Program-made: the position numbers and the translations under genes
Part shown: positions 1 to 9,262 of the stretch, piece by piece
How positions within the stretch are numbered: the first letter of the stretch is position 1
Layout of the letters: the number at the start of each line of letters is the position of its first letter
Source of the DNA: Planococcus lenghuensis
Lineage (GTDB): Bacteria; Bacillota; Bacilli; Bacillales_A; Planococcaceae
NCBI RefSeq assembly: GCF_001999905.1
Contig: NZ_CP019640.1
Location: 3,654,897-3,718,896, forward strand
Direction of reading: 5' to 3'
Length of the DNA stretch: 64,000 bases
Notes under the pieces: generated by a model
Database searches by the model: none
Told to the model about the DNA's origin: nothing
Seen by the model: only the letters and a program-made list of their open reading frames with translations

Positions 1-883
1 TGGCGGCACTGTGTTCAAGCTGGCCGGCGATGAAATGCTTGAATAATTCACTCATTCCATTTTCATCTGCCGCGTCATAAAAAGCATTATCCCCCGACGC
101 CAATTCATATAGCGAATGATGGAAATGCGCCCCGCTTCCGCTCAAGCCGGTCAGCGGCTTGGTCATGAACGTTGCAAGCAGGCCGCGTCTGTGCATCAAT
201 TCCTTCGCCGAGGTTTTGTAATAGAAAGCGGCATCCGCCTGGCCGAGTCCCTTATGCGGCTTCATCGAAATCTCATACTGGCCCGGCCCGTACTCCGTGT
301 TGATGGCTTCCACTTCAATTCCTACGGATTCCATCGGCACTGATAAATCATAAAGGATTTCATCGACCTGGGACTGCTTCACTTCGGAATAGCATTGCAG
401 GCCTGTCCATGTCGGTTCATATCCGTCCTTGGCATACTTCTCAAAGACATAGAACTCAAGTTCCGCTGCGCCGAAAGTGGAATATCCTTCCGCTTCGAAC
501 TCTTTCAGCACGTTATGGAGAATACCGCGCGGGTATACGCTGACCGGTTCTCCTTCCAGAGTGAACACATCGGCGATCACACGGGCCGTCTGTTTCGCCC
601 ACGGCACGACCGTAAAAGTCGCGGGATCCACTTTCAGCATCCAGCTGCCGTATCCGCCGGCAAATCCGGCACCCGCCGGCAATACGAAATTAGCTGCCGT
701 ATCGACCGAGAACATGGCTGATGGATACTGCATTCCCTGCTCAAGTACTTCATCCGTGAATTTCTTCACCGGGATATTCCGGGCTCTTGCCACATTCACC
801 AAATCATTAAAAACGACACGGACTATTTTGATGTCTTCATCCCTGATGATTTTTCTGATGTCATCATTGTTCAAGTTTTTCAT
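1..883 (-). CDS. Glutamine synthetase family protein (3' end outside window)
   Basis: Reading leftward from ATG at 883, 294 codons stay open to the window edge, so the C-terminus is missing. A purine-rich AAGGAGGGATTTG lies just before the start. The N-terminal beta-grasp part is followed by the catalytic domain; GAAELEFYVFE carries the metal-binding glutamates, and VEAINTEYGPGQYE and GSGAHFHHSL are typical of the family's Glu and His metal/ATP-site motifs. Housekeeping GlnA has a different N-terminus, so this is more likely a GlnA-like amide ligase (gamma-glutamyl-amine or polyamine type) than the main nitrogen-assimilation enzyme; that substrate guess is inference. It is divergent from the peptidase gene at 1112. 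Confidence 0.88.
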   Translation of the reverse strand, partial: MKNLNNDDIRKIIRDEDIKIVRVVFNDLVNVARARNIPVKKFTDEVLEQGMQYPSAMFSVDTAANFVLPAGAGFAGGYGSWMLKVDPATFTVVPWAKQTARVIADVFTLEGEPVSVYPRGILHNVLKEFEAEGYSTFGAAELEFYVFEKYAKDGYEPTWTGLQCYSEVKQSQVDEILYDLSVPMESVGIEVEAINTEYGPGQYEISMKPHKGLGQADAAFYYKTSAKELMHRRGLLATFMTKPLTGLSGSGAHFHHSLYELASGDNAFYDAADENGMSELFKHFIAGQLEHSAA

Positions 884-1111
884 CAAATCCCTCCTTTTGA
901 ATGGCGAAAGCTGTGGCGACTCTATCTTTATGTACCTTTTGCAAGATGAAATCGTCTAGTTAAAATTATATGGACAGACGCCTCCGTAAGTCAATTTTAA
1001 CTTTTTAAAAGATTCTTTCTAATTGAACAATCCGCTTACAGCCAATGATAGAATAAAGGCAGCAGGACTTGATAACTGAAAACTATGATCGACACAGGAG
1101 GAATTGCTACT

Positions 1112-3037
1112 ATGACTGAAAAAGCGACAGGACCTTATGGCAGCTGGAAGTCGCCTGTCACAACCGATCTGATCGTCCAGGGAACCACACCGCTTGTCAG
1201 CACAGGCCTTCTTGGCCAGGATCTGTATTGGGTGGAAGCCCGCCCGAAAGAAGCCGGACGGAACACCGTCATGCGGCAGGCACAGGACGGCACCGTAACA
1301 GAATTGACTCCGGCTCCCTATAATGTGCGGACGCGTGTGCATGAATATGGAGGGATCTCTTACTGCTTTCTCGGCGGCGCACTGTATTTCTCGAATTTCG
1401 ATGATAACTTCCTGTATGTCCGCAGTGAAGATGGTGACATTGAACGCATAACGACCGATTCGAATCTTCGCTATGCGGACCCGGCAGTGGATGTCCGGAA
1501 GCAGCGGACGTACTGGGTGCGTGAAGATCATACAGAATCGGCGATTGCTGCTGAAACAACGATCGTCGTCATGGACACGGACGGGGGTAATGAACGCATC
1601 GTCGTCTCGGGCAGCGACTTCTATTCAAGCCCGCGTCTCAGTCCTGATGGCAGTCAGCTCGCCTATCTTACGTGGCAGCATCCTAATATGCCATGGGATG
1701 AGTCCGAGCTGTGGGTAGCCGATCTGGCTGAAGATGGAACGCTGCTGAACGCCAAGCGGGTTGCAGGCGGTTCCGGTGAATCCGTCACACAGCCTGTCTG
1801 GTCGCCGGACGGAATGCTCTACTTTGCATCGGACCGCTCGAATTGGTGGAATATCATGCGGATCAATGGCGGCAATGCAGAAACGGTCTATGCAAAAGAT
1901 GCGGAGTTTGCATCGCCCGGCTGGATGTTCGGTATTTCGGATTACGCCTTCATTGATGACACGGTCATCATATGCACATACACCGATAAAGGAGTCAAAC
2001 ATTTGGCGAAAATCGATGTCGTAACCGGGGCATTGATCCCAATGGAAACAGCGTACACATTTTTCTCTTCCATTCATTCGAATGGCAGTGATGCTGTATT
2101 CATCGCGGCTTCACCGACAGAGTTTCCGCGCATCGTCCGGATGAACACCAAAGACCAGCTTGCTGTAATTAAGGCTTCAGCGGAATTGTCAGTGGATAAA
2201 TCCTACATTTCACAGCCTGAAACCATCGAGTACCCGACAGCAGACGGCAAGACGGCATATGCTTTCTACTATCGCCCGCACAATCCGGAATATGCAGCCC
2301 CGGCGGACGAGAAACCGCCCCTCCTTGTGCATGTGCATGGCGGGCCAACCGGCATGACGACTGCCATTTTGAACTTAGTGAAGCAGTACTGGACGAGTCG
2401 CGGCTTTGCACTTGTTGATGTGAACTACGGCGGCTCTGCCGGCTTCGGCCGGGAATACCGTGAGCGGCTGAAAGGCAATTGGGGAATCACTGATGTCGAG
2501 GACAGCGCGAACGCTGTACGTTATTTGATCGAAAAAGGGGAAGTTGACGGCAGCCGGGTCGCCATTTCAGGCGGCAGTGCCGGCGGCTATACGACGCTCG
2601 CGTCACTTGTGTTTACGGACGTGTACAGCGCGGGTGCCAGTCATTTCGGACTGAGTGAACTTGAAGTATTCGTAAAAGAAACCCATAAGTTTGAGTCCCG
2701 GTACTTGCACGGGCTGATTGGCCCCTACCCGGAAGCCAAGGATGTATATGCTGAGCGTTCACCGATCAATTTCACAGACCGGCTGTCGTGCCCGGTCATC
2801 TTCTTTCAGGGCCTTGAAGACAAAATTGTCCTGCCGAATCAGGCGGAAGGGATGGTTGAGGCGTTAAAGGAAAAAGGGCTGCCGGTTGCTTATTTGGCAT
2901 TTGAAGGCGAAGGACACGGGTTCAGGAAATCCACGAACATTAAACGCGCCATTGAAGGGGAATTTTATTTCTACAGCCGGATCTTCGGTTTTGAACCGGC
3001 TCAAGCAATTGAACCGGTGGAAATTCTGAATGCCTGA
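1112..3037 (+). CDS. S9 family prolyl oligopeptidase-like serine peptidase
   Basis: A 641-residue protein. ATG at 1112 is chosen because AGGAGG sits 10 bases upstream; the ATG at 1085 has no such site. The N-terminal half is a beta-propeller with repeated SPDG blades (SPRLSPDGSQLAYL, PVWSPDGMLYFASD). The C-terminal alpha/beta hydrolase carries the nucleophile Ser489 in GGSAGGY, Asp570 in GLEDKIV and His602 in GEGHGF. It belongs to the dipeptidyl/acylaminoacyl peptidase subfamily (S9C). No signal peptide is visible, so it is probably a cytosolic peptidase trimming short peptides. It stands alone. Confidence 0.92.
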   Translation: MTEKATGPYGSWKSPVTTDLIVQGTTPLVSTGLLGQDLYWVEARPKEAGRNTVMRQAQDGTVTELTPAPYNVRTRVHEYGGISYCFLGGALYFSNFDDNFLYVRSEDGDIERITTDSNLRYADPAVDVRKQRTYWVREDHTESAIAAETTIVVMDTDGGNERIVVSGSDFYSSPRLSPDGSQLAYLTWQHPNMPWDESELWVADLAEDGTLLNAKRVAGGSGESVTQPVWSPDGMLYFASDRSNWWNIMRINGGNAETVYAKDAEFASPGWMFGISDYAFIDDTVIICTYTDKGVKHLAKIDVVTGALIPMETAYTFFSSIHSNGSDAVFIAASPTEFPRIVRMNTKDQLAVIKASAELSVDKSYISQPETIEYPTADGKTAYAFYYRPHNPEYAAPADEKPPLLVHVHGGPTGMTTAILNLVKQYWTSRGFALVDVNYGGSAGFGREYRERLKGNWGITDVEDSANAVRYLIEKGEVDGSRVAISGGSAGGYTTLASLVFTDVYSAGASHFGLSELEVFVKETHKFESRYLHGLIGPYPEAKDVYAERSPINFTDRLSCPVIFFQGLEDKIVLPNQAEGMVEALKEKGLPVAYLAFEGEGHGFRKSTNIKRAIEGEFYFYSRIFGFEPAQAIEPVEILNA

Positions 3038-3212
3038 CAATGAACCGAAGGCCTCCGGCACAGGCGGACGGACCGGCATCTGATCCATCCGACTCTGCCG
3101 ATTCTTTCGGATTTCCTGCATCATTTTCCCTCCCTATGCATGGATACAGGGATAACTGGGAATACACGTATTGTATGCCTGATTTCTTCAGGCCATCTTG
3201 TCATGTTAATTT

Positions 3213-3242
3213 TTGCAGGATAAACCGGAAAACTGATACACT
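3213..3242 (+). promoter_or_regulatory. Possible sigma-A promoter of the aldolase gene
   Basis: TTGCAG at 3213-3218 and TACACT at 3237-3242 are separated by 18 bases and lie about 60 bases before the aldolase start. Both boxes match the vegetative consensus at most positions. The assignment is by eye only. Confidence 0.35.
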
Positions 3243-3304
3243 ATTCAGTGAACGGCTTTCCTTGCATTTAATTTTTAGAAAAAATTACTGAAGGAGCTGA
3301 AACC

Positions 3305-4192
3305 ATGAATCAGAAGCAATTCGATGTCATTAAAAACGGAAAAGGTTTTATCGCCGCATTGGACCAAAGCGGCGGCAGTACACCGAAAGCACTGGCACTT
3401 TATGGCGTTTCCGAGGCCTCGTATCAGACCGATGAAGAGATGTTCGACCTTGTCCACAAAATGCGTTCACGGATCGTCACATCGCCCGCTTTTACATCCG
3501 ACCACATTCTTGGCGCCATCCTGTTTGAACAGACGATGGACCGCAAAGTTGAGGGCAAGTATACTCCTGACTACCTGTGGGAAGAAAAAGGAGTCGTGCC
3601 CTTCCTGAAAGTCGATAAAGGGCTCGCCGATGAATCCGATGGCGTTCAGCTTATGAAACCGAATCCGGGTCTTGATGACCTGCTGAAACGGGCGAACGAG
3701 CGCAATATTTTCGGAACGAAAATGCGTTCCGTCGTCAAAGCGGCCAACCGTGAAGGCATCAGACAAGTTGTCGACCAGCAATTCGAAGTCGGCAAGCAGA
3801 TCCTGGCGGCCGGTCTGGTACCGATCATTGAACCTGAAGTCGATATCAACATCAATGATAAAGCGGAAGCGGAAGCGATTCTGAAAGAAGAAATCCTCCG
3901 CGAACTTGACCAGCTCAGTGAAGATCAGAATGTCATGCTGAAACTGTCAATACCGACAGAAGACAATTTCTATAAAGAGCTTATCGAGCATCCGCGCGTT
4001 GTGCGGGTTGTCGCCCTGTCCGGCGGTTATCCCCGTGCAGAAGCGAACGACCGGCTCAGAGCCAATAACGGCCTGATCGCCAGCTTCTCCCGTGCGCTGT
4101 CTGAAGGCTTGAATGACCATCAGTCCGACGAGGAGTTCAACAAGACACTGAAAGATTCCGTGCAGCAGATCTACGATGCGTCGGTATCCTGA
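3305..4192 (+). CDS. fda: Class I fructose-bisphosphate aldolase
   Basis: A 295-residue protein that opens with [20 protein letters not shown] and continues with [10 protein letters not shown], the signature of the short class I aldolases known from staphylococci and other Bacillales. The enzyme interconverts fructose 1,6-bisphosphate with dihydroxyacetone phosphate and glyceraldehyde 3-phosphate through a lysine Schiff base. It is cytosolic and metal independent, unlike class II FbaA. AAGGAG precedes the ATG at normal spacing. The gene is monocistronic: a promoter-like sequence lies upstream and a strong terminator directly after it. The length matches the family. Confidence 0.95.
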   Translation: MNQKQFDVIKNGKGFIAALDQSGGSTPKALALYGVSEASYQTDEEMFDLVHKMRSRIVTSPAFTSDHILGAILFEQTMDRKVEGKYTPDYLWEEKGVVPFLKVDKGLADESDGVQLMKPNPGLDDLLKRANERNIFGTKMRSVVKAANREGIRQVVDQQFEVGKQILAAGLVPIIEPEVDININDKAEAEAILKEEILRELDQLSEDQNVMLKLSIPTEDNFYKELIEHPRVVRVVALSGGYPRAEANDRLRANNGLIASFSRALSEGLNDHQSDEEFNKTLKDSVQQIYDASVS

Positions 4193-4212
4193 TGACCAAT
4201 AAATAAGAAAAG

Positions 4213-4249
4213 GCGTGCAGCAAGGTTACTCTTGCCTGCACGCTTTTTT
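4213..4249 (+). terminator. Intrinsic terminator of fda
   Basis: GCGTGCAG pairs with CTGCACGC, with a further CAAG/CTTG inner stem, followed by six T residues. It lies 20 bases after the aldolase stop. Confidence 0.85.
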
Positions 4250-4313
4250 GACGGGTTTTTATGTATGCTTACAGCGCCTGTCCCTTCTCCGGAGGTTTTA
4301 TCGATTCAACGAC

Positions 4314-4431
4314 AAAAAACACGTTACCTTTGGGTAACGTGTTTTTTCATACTTTGCGGCGTCCAAGCCATGTTCACAGCATGTTCCCCCGAAGGAGTGC
4401 TTGTCCGTCTTACGCAAACGAGCTCATCGCG
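4314..4431 (-). ncRNA. Candidate small RNA of about 118 nt with its own promoter and terminator
   Basis: On the minus strand a perfect -35 TTGACA (4466-4461) and a weaker -10 TAGTGT (4443-4438) are exactly 17 bases apart. A start near 4431 would give a transcript that ends at an intrinsic terminator whose arms pair around ACGTTACC/GGTAACGT (4347-4314), with a T run. No convincing gene lies between. The RNA could fold, with TTTGCG near its 5' end facing CGCAAA near the terminator. Very short reading frames exist in it but none has a clear ribosome site. It fits no small RNA that I recognise. Most of the 455-base gap between fda and the next gene (4193-4647) is this unit plus the fda terminator. 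Confidence 0.4.
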
Positions 4432-4647
4432 TCCTTAACACTACAGCATGCCGGCAGGTGTGTCAATGCTGCTGTTCGGAAAGCCTCTTTTTCGCCAATT
4501 ATTACGTGATGAATCAGGAATGTTTCTTGGCATACAGTCTCGCGCTTTCCGCCTTTTTTCAAGCGCTTGTCACATAATGTTCACTTACGAAAAAATTTTC
4601 ATACCGATAGACTTAAGCTTATCTTTAATGAAAAGGAGAGAGATAAT

Positions 4648-5136
4648 TTGCCCACAAATAAAAAAGAAGGCCTTTTATTCGGCTTGATGATGGTGTTCGG
4701 CATGGTGCTGTTCATGTACACCTATAATTTGGTGATGGAAGGATTATGGAAGGAATTGTCCATTGCAGCAATCGCTCTGCAGTTCCTGATTACCCTAATG
4801 GTCGCTTTCATTGTTGAGTCGTTCCTGATCGGTCCATTGGCTGGCGGATTTGTATCCAAGCTCCGCTACGATAAATCGAAAAAATGGAAGAACATTCTCG
4901 CCATGTCCGGGTGCATGGTTACCGGTATGGTTCTGACCATGTCCGTGTTCGGGTTGGCCGTGAAATTCATGATCAGCGGAATCGACGGTTCACTGCTGTC
5001 TGACTACGTGCAGCTAGTCGGCCAGAACTTCATCATGGCTCTCCCGGTCCAATTACTGATCGTCGGACCGATCGCCAGATGGGTTCTTACAGCATTCATA
5101 CAGAATGGAGCTCATCCTGAGACTGTCATCAGCTGA
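4648..5136 (+). CDS. DUF2798 family membrane protein
   Basis: A 162-residue protein with four hydrophobic segments of about 20 residues each (roughly residues 8-28, 38-62, 82-105 and 125-150). It resembles the DUF2798 family of small integral membrane proteins with unknown function. TTG at 4648 is preferred because AAGGAG lies 9 bases before it; the longer frame from 4567 lacks a ribosome site and adds charged residues unlike the family. The gene is alone, with the fda terminator and small-RNA region upstream. Function is not known. Confidence 0.75.
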   Translation: MPTNKKEGLLFGLMMVFGMVLFMYTYNLVMEGLWKELSIAAIALQFLITLMVAFIVESFLIGPLAGGFVSKLRYDKSKKWKNILAMSGCMVTGMVLTMSVFGLAVKFMISGIDGSLLSDYVQLVGQNFIMALPVQLLIVGPIARWVLTAFIQNGAHPETVIS

Positions 5137-5336
5137 ACAGGTGCTCACAAAGAACACCCAATATTCTTCGCTTTTCCGATTGGATAGGTGGATGAACAGA
5201 TTGAACATTTATGAATCACTTCGGTTTATCAGCCTGACCCCTAAGTTTTATCTAAAACTGATCCTTTTAAACAGTCCAGTGCTTTGCTAAAGTTAGCGGT
5301 ACAATCAATGACTGATTTGAAAGGAAGGATAGAATC

Positions 5337-5870
5337 ATGCAAAAAGCAACAACGTATTCAAATGCACGCACTTTTAATCTGATTTTGACATCCATGTCAA
5401 TCGCTCTTGTATTTGTGGCAACACTCCTGCTGAATATCCGGCTGCCAATTGCAGCAAATGGCGGGCTCGTTCACCTTGGCACGGCGATGCTCTTCATTAT
5501 CTCCATGCTGCTCGGTCCGAAAAAAGGCGCCGTTGCCGGTGCTGTCGGAATGGGGTTATTCGACTTAGTCTCCGGCTGGACCCTGTGGGCACCGATTACA
5601 TTTATTGCCCGTGGCCTGCAGGGATATGTCGTCGGGAAGATCGCCTGGATGAACGGCCGCAATGGCAACAGTGTTGGTTTTAACATAGTTGCTGCAATCA
5701 TATCGATTCCTCTCATGCTGGCAATCTATTATGTCGGTGAAGCTATTATCTACAGCAGCTGGATCATACCGGCCGCATCGATTCCCGGTAATATCGTCCA
5801 AAACGCCGTAGGGCTTGCCATTGCGATTCCTGTGGTAATCGCACTTAAAAAAGTTCCATTTTTTAAATAA
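5337..5870 (+). CDS. ECF transporter S component (substrate-binding membrane subunit)
   Basis: A 177-residue protein with five to six hydrophobic segments. The run GLVHLGTAMLFIISMLLGPK and the following GAVAGAVGMGLFDLVSGW are typical of ECF S components of the DUF1393-like type. These subunits capture a vitamin or similar micronutrient and dock onto a shared EcfT-EcfA energising module encoded elsewhere. No vitamin gene and no recognisable riboswitch lies in the 200 bases upstream, so the substrate cannot be assigned. GGAAGG precedes the ATG, and a terminator follows directly. Confidence 0.85.
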   Translation: MQKATTYSNARTFNLILTSMSIALVFVATLLLNIRLPIAANGGLVHLGTAMLFIISMLLGPKKGAVAGAVGMGLFDLVSGWTLWAPITFIARGLQGYVVGKIAWMNGRNGNSVGFNIVAAIISIPLMLAIYYVGEAIIYSSWIIPAASIPGNIVQNAVGLAIAIPVVIALKKVPFFK

Positions 5871-5895
5871 GCTCAGTTAAGCGGTCAATAATCAT

Positions 5896-5940
5896 AAAAG
5901 CGTTCCTGTCATCTTCCGGACGACGGGAACGCTTTTATTT
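5896..5940 (+). terminator. Intrinsic terminator after the ECF S component gene
   Basis: AAAAGCGTTCC pairs with GGAACGCTTTT, with extra inner pairing GTC/GAC, then a T-rich tail. Confidence 0.85.
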
Positions 5941-6062
5941 CAGAGAAAGTCCTCTCCCGTACTTTTATGTCGATACCGGTGCCAATCAAGGAGAAAGGTT
6001 TCTCAAAACCCGCTGATGGGAAAAAAGATATAACAAGTAACCACAGGAAACGGAGTGACAGT

Positions 6063-7007
6063 ATGCAAAAAATCACCCAGGCCTATCTCGAAGATGTGTT
6101 GCAGAAGAGCCGGCCTTATTCCCAAAAAGGTAAAGTGGCCAGTTATATTCCGGAACTGAGTGAAGCAGATCCAACTACGCTCGGCGTTACGCTGATAGAG
6201 TGCGGGGGTGAAAGCTATTCAGCCGGTGATCATGAACAAACATTCACTCTCCAAAGCATTTCAAAAGTGCTGAGCCTGCTCTTGGCCCTTGAAGATCAAG
6301 GCAAGGACAAGGTTTTTTCCATCGTAGGCCAAGAGCCGACCGGCGACCCGTTCAATACAGTGGAGTATTTGGAGACCGAAGCAAAGGACAAGCCCTTCAA
6401 TCCGATGGTCAATTCCGGTGCAATCGCCGTCAGTTCGATGATCAAAGGCCGGAATGTCGATGAGCGGTTTGGGCGGATCCTGGATTTCATCCGGCAGATT
6501 TCCGGCAATCCAAACCTGACGCTGAATGAAGAGGTTTACCAGTCTGAGAAAAAGACAGGGGCCCATAACCGCTCGCTCGCCTATTTCATGCAGAGCATCG
6601 GGATTCTCGGACCGGAAGTTGAAGATATACTGGATTTGTATTTTCGGTTCAATTCAATTGATGTGACCGTTCATGACTTGGCGAATATCGGCTGTCTCCT
6701 GGCGAACCGCGGAAAACGACCGGGCAGGAACGACTGGCTCGTATCCGAAAAGTATGTTGAAACTGCTGTAACGATCATGTTCATGGCTGGCATGTATAAT
6801 GCATCCGGTGAATTTGCCATCGAAGTCGGCTTTCCGAGCAAGAGCGGTGTCAGCGGCGGTATCATGAGTCTTGTTCCGGGTCAGATGGGCATCGGTGTGA
6901 TCGGACCCGCCATCGGCAACCGGGGCAATAGCACAGCCGGCGTCCAGGTGCTCAAGACATTATCCGATGATCTTCAGCTGCATCTGTTCCGGGACCGGCT
7001 GCTGTGA
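6063..7007 (+). CDS. glsA: Glutaminase A
   Basis: A 314-residue serine-dependent glutaminase that converts glutamine to glutamate and ammonia. Catalytic Ser65 and Lys68 lie in QSISK; FNPMVNSGAIA, the SEKKTGAHNRSLAYFM stretch and SGVSGGI are family landmarks. The start at 6063 is supported by GGAG 7 bases upstream; an in-frame start at 5967 would add 32 residues with no family counterpart. The length agrees with glutaminases of about 308 residues. It is monocistronic, ending at a terminator convergent with mqo. In some bacilli glutaminases sit beside glutamine transporters, but none is present here. Confidence 0.95.
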   Translation: MQKITQAYLEDVLQKSRPYSQKGKVASYIPELSEADPTTLGVTLIECGGESYSAGDHEQTFTLQSISKVLSLLLALEDQGKDKVFSIVGQEPTGDPFNTVEYLETEAKDKPFNPMVNSGAIAVSSMIKGRNVDERFGRILDFIRQISGNPNLTLNEEVYQSEKKTGAHNRSLAYFMQSIGILGPEVEDILDLYFRFNSIDVTVHDLANIGCLLANRGKRPGRNDWLVSEKYVETAVTIMFMAGMYNASGEFAIEVGFPSKSGVSGGIMSLVPGQMGIGVIGPAIGNRGNSTAGVQVLKTLSDDLQLHLFRDRLL

Positions 7008-7093
7008 TCCCTTACTGATAGATGTATACCTGAAAAATGAGTTATTCCGTGCACTCTTATCACAACGAGGCGATCCAAAACGCCACTTAAATC

Positions 7094-7137
7094 AAAGACA
7101 GGGAAGAATAACCGATTGGTTTTCTCTCCCTGTCTTT
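7094..7137 (+). terminator. Intrinsic terminator of glsA
   Basis: AAAGACAGGGA pairs with TCCCTGTCTTT across a loop of about 20 bases and runs into T residues. Confidence 0.75.
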
Positions 7138-7244
7138 TTAGCACACGGTTTTTCTGAAAGTGACGGGCCATGGCAATGTCGTATTGCTTGCAATGAGTCT
7201 GGGCAGGCGAAAAGAAAACGAATTTCTCAGCGAATCCATTACAG

Positions 7245-7275
7245 AAAAAACCCTCCCGAAATAAGTTCGGGAGAG
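7245..7275 (-). terminator. Intrinsic terminator of mqo
   Basis: Read on the minus strand, CTCTCCCGAA pairs with TTCGGGAGGG and is followed by six T residues. It lies just downstream of the mqo stop. Confidence 0.85.
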
Positions 7276-7306
7276 CCGGCAATTCAGTTGCTCATTTTCA
7301 GTTTGT

Positions 7307-8815
7307 TCAGCTCAGTTTATAAACCGGTTCTCTTTTAGCCAATCCGAGTGTCTCGGCCGTTTCGGCGTGGACTTCCCGGAAAAGTTCCGGATTGTCATTC
7401 AGTGACACACCGTAGGAAGGAATCATTTCCTTGATTTTCGGTTCCCATGCTTCCAAATGCTGCGGGAAGCATTTCTTGAAGATCTCGAGCATTGCATGGA
7501 CAGCTGTCGAAGCGCCTGGAGAAGCACCAAGCAGTGCAGCGATGGAGCCGTCTTCAGCTGTGACAATCTCCGTGCCGAACTGAAGCGTCCCTTTTCCTCC
7601 GGCTTCCGTATCTTTGATCACCTGCACCCGCTGCCCCGCTGTCACCGTCCGCCAGTCTTCGCTTTTTGCATCGGGAACAAACGCACGTAATTCATCCATC
7701 CGTTTTTCATCCGACAGCAGCACTTGCTGGATCAGATATTTCGTCAACGGTATTTCTTTTGCGCCTGCAGACAGCATCGTCAGCAGGTTTGCCGGTTTGA
7801 CAGAACCGATCAAATCCAAGTAAGAACCTGTTTTCAGGAACTTCGGCGAGAAGCCGGCATACGGACCGAACAGCAATGTCTTTTTATGATCGATAAATCG
7901 CGTATCAAGATGCGGCACAGACATCGGCGGCGCGCCGACCTGGGCTTTGCCGTAAACTTTCGCATGATGCCGTTCCACGACTTCCGGGTTATCACAGACA
8001 AGGAACAGCCCGCTCACCGGGAATCCGCCGATTTTCTTCGACTCCGGGATACCGGTTTTCTGCAATAGCGGCAAACTTCCGCCTCCGCCGCCGATAAATA
8101 CGAATTTTGCTGTATGGTACTCGATTTTATTGTTCGCGATGTCATGGACTTTCACTTCCCACGAGCCATCAGCCGTGCGTTTGATATCCTGGACACTATG
8201 CTCATAATGGACGGCGATGTTTTCACCGGCTAAGTGATTGAACAGCATACGGGTCAGTTCACCGAAATTGACGTCCGTTCCGGAGTCGATTTTCGTTGCC
8301 GCAATCGGTTCATCCGCTGAACGCCCTTCCATAATCAGCGGAATCCATTCTTTCAATTTGGCGGGATCCTCGGAAAACTCCATTCCTTGGAACAACGGAC
8401 TGGCTGAAAGCGCTTCAAAACGCTTTTTCAGGAACGTCACATTTTCCTCTCCGCGCACCATGCTCATATGCGGCAGCGACATGATAAAATCCTCTGGATT
8501 GCTGATCCGCTTGTTATTGACGAGGAACGACCAGAACTGTCGCGACAGCTGGAACTGCTCATTCACTTTGATCGCTTTTGTGATATCGATGGAGCCATCC
8601 GGCTTTTCCGGTGTGTAGTTCAACTCACACAATGCAGCATGGCCTGTACCCGCGTTATTCCATTCATTCGAGCTTTCTGCTCCCGGGCCTGAGAGTTTTT
8701 CAAATACATTGATTTCCCACTCCGGCGCTAATTCTTTCAGCAAGGATCCCAGAGTCGCACTCATGACTCCGGCACCAATCATAATAACGTCTGTTTTTTT
8801 CGGCATGTCACTCAT
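7307..8815 (-). CDS. mqo: Malate:quinone oxidoreductase
   Basis: A 502-residue FAD-dependent membrane-associated dehydrogenase that oxidises malate to oxaloacetate and passes electrons to quinone, bypassing NAD malate dehydrogenase in the TCA cycle. The FAD-binding dinucleotide fold is at the N-terminus ([17 protein letters not shown]), followed by family blocks [20 protein letters not shown] and [29 protein letters not shown] and [12 protein letters not shown] lie towards the C-terminus. AAGGAAGG precedes the ATG at 8815; an ATG at 8806 is the alternative. It is transcribed alone from a good promoter at 9082-9054. Confidence 0.96.
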   Translation of the reverse strand: MSDMPKKTDVIMIGAGVMSATLGSLLKELAPEWEINVFEKLSGPGAESSNEWNNAGTGHAALCELNYTPEKPDGSIDITKAIKVNEQFQLSRQFWSFLVNNKRISNPEDFIMSLPHMSMVRGEENVTFLKKRFEALSASPLFQGMEFSEDPAKLKEWIPLIMEGRSADEPIAATKIDSGTDVNFGELTRMLFNHLAGENIAVHYEHSVQDIKRTADGSWEVKVHDIANNKIEYHTAKFVFIGGGGGSLPLLQKTGIPESKKIGGFPVSGLFLVCDNPEVVERHHAKVYGKAQVGAPPMSVPHLDTRFIDHKKTLLFGPYAGFSPKFLKTGSYLDLIGSVKPANLLTMLSAGAKEIPLTKYLIQQVLLSDEKRMDELRAFVPDAKSEDWRTVTAGQRVQVIKDTEAGGKGTLQFGTEIVTAEDGSIAALLGASPGASTAVHAMLEIFKKCFPQHLEAWEPKIKEMIPSYGVSLNDNPELFREVHAETAETLGLAKREPVYKLS

Positions 8816-9053
8816 TATACCCTTCCTTATCCCCTATAGTGGCAAAAAAGAATAGCATTCCAGACAACGCCGCCATAAGCAGGCCCGCATCCGGAAGGCT
8901 CACCTTTTCCGTCTTTCGTATAACCATATCATAAGCTGTGTCCATTCTTCACTGATTGCATTCTGTTCATGGTACTCACTGGCTGGGCAAGCATCGAAAG
9001 GTTCAGACCAATGCCCCTTCTCTGCTGTAAAAACTCAATCTTATTATTAAATA

Positions 9054-9082
9054 ATTATAGACTTTCCCGCGAACATTCACAA
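9054..9082 (-). promoter_or_regulatory. Predicted sigma-A promoter of mqo
   Basis: On the minus strand TTGTGA (9082-9077) and a perfect TATAAT (9059-9054) are 17 bases apart. This predicts a leader of about 230 bases before mqo. The leader itself holds no gene or structure that I recognise. The rest of the 8816-9262 gap is a hairpin (9112-9142) and the mtlD terminator. Confidence 0.55.
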
Positions 9083-9111
9083 GACCCCGCCATATCCGGA
9101 AGGAAAAACAT

Positions 9112-9142
9112 CCAGTGCGGGTGGAATAATCCACAGCACTGG
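9112..9142. other. Isolated long hairpin upstream of the mqo promoter
   Basis: CCAGTGC (9112-9118) pairs with GCACTGG (9136-9142), and inside it GTGGA pairs with TCCAC around an ATAA loop. On the minus strand the stem is followed after two bases by five T residues, so it may be a second terminator of the mtl operon or a protein-binding dyad 30 bases upstream of the mqo -35 box. Confidence 0.4.
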
Positions 9143-9188
9143 CGTTCATTTACGGAGCAGCCTGTCAATTTCATCTCCCACTGCTGAT

Positions 9189-9232
9189 AAAAAAACATCT
9201 CCTGCAGCCGGCAATGCCCGCGCGGGAGATGC
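9189..9232 (-). terminator. Intrinsic terminator of the mtlA-mtlR-mtlD operon
   Basis: On the minus strand GCATCTCC pairs with GGAGATG, with a GC-rich inner stem, followed by seven T residues. It sits 30 bases after mtlD. Confidence 0.8.
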
Positions 9233-9262
9233 TTTCCTTTTTCCTCCTGATGCCGCTTTAAC

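Noticed and set aside
3040..3291. Plus-strand frame between the S9 peptidase and aldolase genes
   Set aside because: No ribosome site, biased composition, and it covers the likely aldolase promoter.
5137..5336. Possible vitamin riboswitch before the ECF S component
   Set aside because: No conserved core of a TPP, FMN, cobalamin, preQ1 or folate riboswitch could be found.
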